A stretch of DNA of 64,000 bases, taken from positions 18,592,850 to 18,656,849 of the forward strand of contig NC_133479.1 of NCBI RefSeq assembly GCF_025370935.1, written 5' to 3'. The position numbers and the translations under genes were made by a program. The stretch comes from Choristoneura fumiferana. Taxonomy: Eukaryota > Arthropoda > Insecta > Lepidoptera > Tortricidae. The notes beneath the pieces are model-generated. The model searched no databases. It was not told where the DNA came from and saw only the letters and a program-made list of their open reading frames with translations. This document shows, piece after piece, positions 60,930-64,000 of the stretch (position 1 is the first letter of the stretch; each line of letters starts with the position of its first letter).

Positions 60930-61115
60930 TAAAAAGCTAATTACGGCCGGTGACACGAACCTCTGTAAACAAACGCTAACCGCAGATTAACGAGTTCCCA
61001 GGCCCAGGGTGCAGAGGTCCGGTGCCTCCGGTAGCTAATTAACTGTTAGTTAATTGTTCTGAGGCCATTTATAGCGGGTGGCTGTCACGAGAGAAGTTTT
61101 CTAATTAAATTTGTG
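60930..61115. promoter_or_regulatory. Candidate enhancer: homeodomain and forkhead word cluster
   Basis: TAATTA occurs at 60938-60943, 61036-61041 and 61102-61107, TTAATT at 61050-61055, and the forkhead consensus GTAAACAAA at 60965-60973, within 180 bp of moderately GC-rich sequence that is not repeated in the window. Such clusters are typical of developmental enhancers; the role here is inferred. Confidence 0.35.
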
Positions 61116-61374
61116 GCTTTATTTTACGGATATTCGAGGCTGATTTGTTTCCACGTTTTTGATTCCGGGAATTTTGTTGATTCCCATGGAAATGTGTAAA
61201 AATTATATCGTGGTGTTCATAATGTTTTGTAACAAACGTAGTACAAATAGGTTTCGTGGTCCATCACACAGCTTTTATTTTTGTTAGAAGTATAACCACA
61301 AACTTTAAGGGTAATTAAAAGCCCTAATAAAATAATATACTCGTACTTTCACTGTATTTCATTAAAAACTTACG

Positions 61375-61705
61375 ACTCTTTTTAGAGTTCCGTAATCAAC
61401 TAGGAACCCTTGTAGTTTCGCCATGTCTGTCCGTCGTCTGTCTGTCTGTCTGTCCGCGGCTAAGCTCAGAAACCGTTAGTACTAGAACGCTGTAATATGG
61501 CATGCATTTACATTTCAGTGACACCGACAAAGTGGTAAAATAAAAAAAAAATCTAGCGTACGCCCATAGACGCAAAGTGGGGTGATTTTTTTCTCGACTA
61601 ACCCTATAGTGTGGGGCATCGTTGGATAGGTCTTTTAAAACCATTGGGGACTCGCCCGGACGATTTTCGATTCAGTGATCTGTTTGCGAAATATTCAACT
61701 TGAAA
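61375..61705 (-). mobile_element. Dispersed element with GTTCCG hairpin end, copy 2
   Basis: Reverse complement order of 58080-58455: 'agagttccgtaatcaactaggaaccctt', 'gtttcgccatgtctgtcc', (GTCT)n, 'gtggggtgatttttt', 'gtgtggggcatcgttggataggtctttt'. The terminal hairpin is partly lost. Confidence 0.65.
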
Positions 61706-61797
61706 GTGCAAATTTTTATTGTGCTTGGCCTCACCTCATGATCATGGCTTTGTTTTTATTTGAAACGTTGCACTGGCCAACATGATAATGTCACAGC

Positions 61798-61922
61798 AGG
61801 GCTACTACGAAATTCGAAAATCGAAGTTCGTATCGTATCGTCCCTCTCACTCTCGTATTAAACAATATAAGTGTCGGCGGGACGGTACGATACGAACTTC
61901 GATTTTCAAATTTCGTAGCAGT
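61798..61922. mobile_element. Hairpin MITE (CTACGAAATTCGAAAATCG family), copy 5, best preserved
   Basis: The left arm from 61801 (GCTACTACGAAATTCGAAAA...) is complementary over about 50 bp to the right arm ending 61922. The loop 'ctctcgtattaaacaatataagtgtcggcggg' is short. The whole is a single near-perfect hairpin. Confidence 0.75.
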
Positions 61923-62966
61923 CATCCAACCACGATGGCCACTCTATCAATATTATAGCGACTTAGAAGCAGTTATACATTCAACTGTGTCCGTGAGAAA
62001 CCAGGGCGCGCAGCTAGTAATAATATTAGTACGACACAGGTGCCATTCAAAACAAAGTCTAACTCAACTGCTTACAATGGTTTCATAAGGCGCCAGTGAA
62101 ATTGTCATGAATGGGTCGTCATAAGGCAGCTGTCACTTTCTTCCACGATCATAAAATGGGCAGTAGTTAAAGCTGTTCAGAGGAAATGGGTTGGGTTAAA
62201 CCAAAGCACTTATTACAAGAGTTGCCTTTAGCTAATTTCCGCACTACATTTTTTTGTAATGTCGAAAGAGGTGCGAGATACATACCCATAGCATACAGCC
62301 TAGTCAAAAAAGTTTCGCTTCTGCGAACTTGTTATTTAAGTAAAAGTTGTACGTCTTTGTAATTAGTGCAGCGTTGATTTTGATTACCAAGTGAAAGAAT
62401 TTTTAGATTCAGTTCAGTAGATTTAAATATTATCCTTCTGGAAATAAATAAAAGAATTAAATGTTGCTTTTCTGCTACAAAAAGCGTAGCAGCAAGGCAA
62501 ACATAGATAGTTTTAATACGGACCGCCGTAATGTAACGCCTAAATTAAACATACAATTTTGACTTCTTTACGAAATAACAATATGATATTGTATTGATTT
62601 TAATACCTACACACAAAATAAAATTAAAAATCAGATCATATTTTTATAATGAAATAGATATAGACAAAACCGTGACATAAATGAAAAAAAAAACGCACAT
62701 AGCTAAACATAATATTTCTCATGATCAAAGTGGCCATTGCCTAAAATATGATGGCTGAAGGAAAAGCGCGCTTTACCGACTCCTGTCGTAAGTACTCTTA
62801 AGCAGAACCCACTAGGTTTTACCACAAAAGTGGAATTTAGCGTTAAAATGTAATTGCAAGTGCGAAACCGCATCCATCGTTTGTCAAGGGAATAACTTCC
62901 AATAGACTAAGATCGCTTCGTGTTTATAAAAATGTACCTTGATGTGACCTATCTACGATCCTACCC
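61923..62966. other. No recognised gene
   Basis: Only 'gggcgcgcagctagt' near 62006-62020, the end of a Helitron-like scrap, is recognised. The rest is AT-rich. Confidence 0.35.
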
Positions 62967-63185
62967 TTAGAGTGAGAGGGATTGGGCAGTAATTCACACG
63001 CCATTAATTTTTTTCGCAGATGTGTGCAGATTTCCTCGCGATTTTTTCCTTCACCATAAAGTCCGTGGTAAATTTCGAAGTAATTTCGTACCTACATGAA
63101 TTCTAAAATACTCGGACGTGCTAGCCTGAGCTTGAACCCACGACCCTCTGCGAAAAGGTCAAACAACTAAGCCACCAAGGCTTTT
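62967..63185 (-). mobile_element. SINE family A, decayed copy with head
   Basis: The reverse strand reads 'aagccttggtggcttagttgtttgaccttttcgcagagggtcgtgggttcaagctc', then 'cacggactttatggtgaagg', like 16429-16690. The 3' tail is missing. Confidence 0.65.
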
Positions 63186-63189
63186 TATT

Positions 63190-63357
63190 ATGTAATATAA
63201 TATAAAATTCTCGTGTCACAGTGTTTGTGACCAAACTCCTCCGAAACGGCTCGACCGATTTTTATTTTTTTTTTGTGCATATTCGGTAGGTCTGAGAATA
63301 GGACGTAAACTATTTTTCATACTTCTACGTGGACGGAGTCGCGGGCAACAGCTAGTA
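63190..63357 (+). mobile_element. Helitron-like repeat ending GGGCAACAGCTAG|T
   Basis: 'tgtttgtgaccaaactcctccgaaacggctcgaccgatttttat' leads to 'acgtggacggagtcgcgggcaacagctagt' at 63330-63356. This body and CTAG end are very common in lepidopteran repeats; the Helitron class is inferred. Confidence 0.5.
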
Positions 63358-63659
63358 TATCATAAAAATAATAATGTTTCCTCCAACAGCAAAGATAAAC
63401 CTTAGAATTGAAATATAAAATGTAAATGAAGTAAAGAGATATATCGCTCAAGAAATTAAGTCAGTCATGTGCTATTTGCAGACGATTTCTTGTTTTATCA
63501 AACCCTAGATCTAACAGTACGTTATAGTTGGAGTACCGAATCTAAATTATACAAAATGGCGTCATATTCCTAGTGAAGTTCAACTTTGCCGAATAGGAAA
63601 TAAGTTTAACAGAAGATATTAAAGCTTTTAAATATATATATTTTCTTTCTCTCTTCTTC

Positions 63660-63720
63660 TTTTTTTCAGGCTTTATCTATCCATTGCTGGATGTAACCCT
63701 CTCCTGATCTCCTCCACTCC
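63660..63720 (-). mobile_element. RTE-type LINE 3' scrap
   Basis: 'caggctttatctatccattgctggatgtaaccctctcctgatctcctccactccg' is a diverged form of the RTE tail, in the same minus orientation as the other copies. Confidence 0.45.
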
Positions 63721-63874
63721 GTCTTATTCTCCTTATTCGTCTTATATTTTCTTTATTATAGCTAAATTACGCTCACTGGTCTTCTAAATGTTTATTATCA
63801 TATTGTTGTGTCTCTCTGTCTATCCTGTATGTCGTCCCTTTTATCAAGAAATTATGTTTTTTTTTTAAATAAAT

Positions 63875-64000
63875 AGTAGGTTGTACAACGAGTGCATAAA
63901 ACGCGTCATTTTACCACAGCCGCAGGCGAGGGTTGATAGTTAAATCAAGTGAAAGTGGTTTTTATGAACAAGTTGGACATTGTTTTTCACTTCGATTATA
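63875..64000. repeat. TTGTACAACGAG-type repeat, cut by the window end
   Basis: 'aatagtaggttgtacaacgagtgcataaaacgcgtcattttacc' matches 7582-7622, and 'ggcgaggg' and 'tttttcacttc' recur in the same order. It continues beyond the window. Confidence 0.55.

Overview
The window is non-coding, AT-rich insect DNA, almost certainly from a lepidopteran (moth or butterfly). The repeats point that way: RTE-type LINE 3' ends finishing in (TGA)n, tRNA-headed SINEs, hairpin MITEs and other elements that are very common in lepidopteran genomes. The one protein-coding piece I can defend is a 78-bp exon at 14090-14167 on the minus strand. It encodes the first DNA-binding zinc finger of a knirps-family orphan nuclear receptor (NR0A: kni/knrl/eg in Drosophila). 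The exon ends in phase 0 at a splice donor. The next exon, which would carry the second finger, is not visible in the 14 kb downstream. No other gene is recognisable in the roughly 50 kb upstream, so the window is best read as the introns and regulatory flank of a developmental transcription factor.

Layout. 1-14089: presumed intron after the zinc-finger exon. It holds RTE tails (174-310, 9636-9912), a cluster of nested MITEs with a snap-back LINE insertion (3445-4328), a TA-flanked MITE with a second palindrome inside it (4916-5180), a GC-rich MITE (11624-11919) and a LINE 3' end (13458-13660). 14090-14209: the exon, with two candidate splice acceptors 42 nt apart. 14315-24700: LINE and Helitron-like scraps, a complete SINE with an 18-bp target-site duplication (16419-16736), small MITEs and a few possible regulatory motifs. 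25-34 kb: mostly unremarkable, apart from a SINE split by two MITEs (28562-29072), the C-terminal end of an RTE-like reverse transcriptase ORF (30964-31415), local duplications near 33.5-33.9 kb and a CGATA-rich cluster near 34.1 kb. 34.8-46 kb: an RTE tail split by a 365-bp TIR element, hairpin MITEs, a 58-bp-stem palindrome, and a palindrome with about 97-bp arms. 46-64 kb: possible coding relic (46682-47262), SINEs, more RTE tails, a TIR element enclosing another, and a homeodomain/forkhead motif cluster near 61 kb.

I found no multi-gene system, operon, CRISPR array, rRNA or functional tRNA gene. The most informative features are the nested insertions, which give a relative order of transposition, and the small motif clusters around a receptor exon that has no other gene nearby. 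Family names for repeats are judged by eye from recurrence inside the window and remembered lepidopteran consensus features. They have not been checked against a database.
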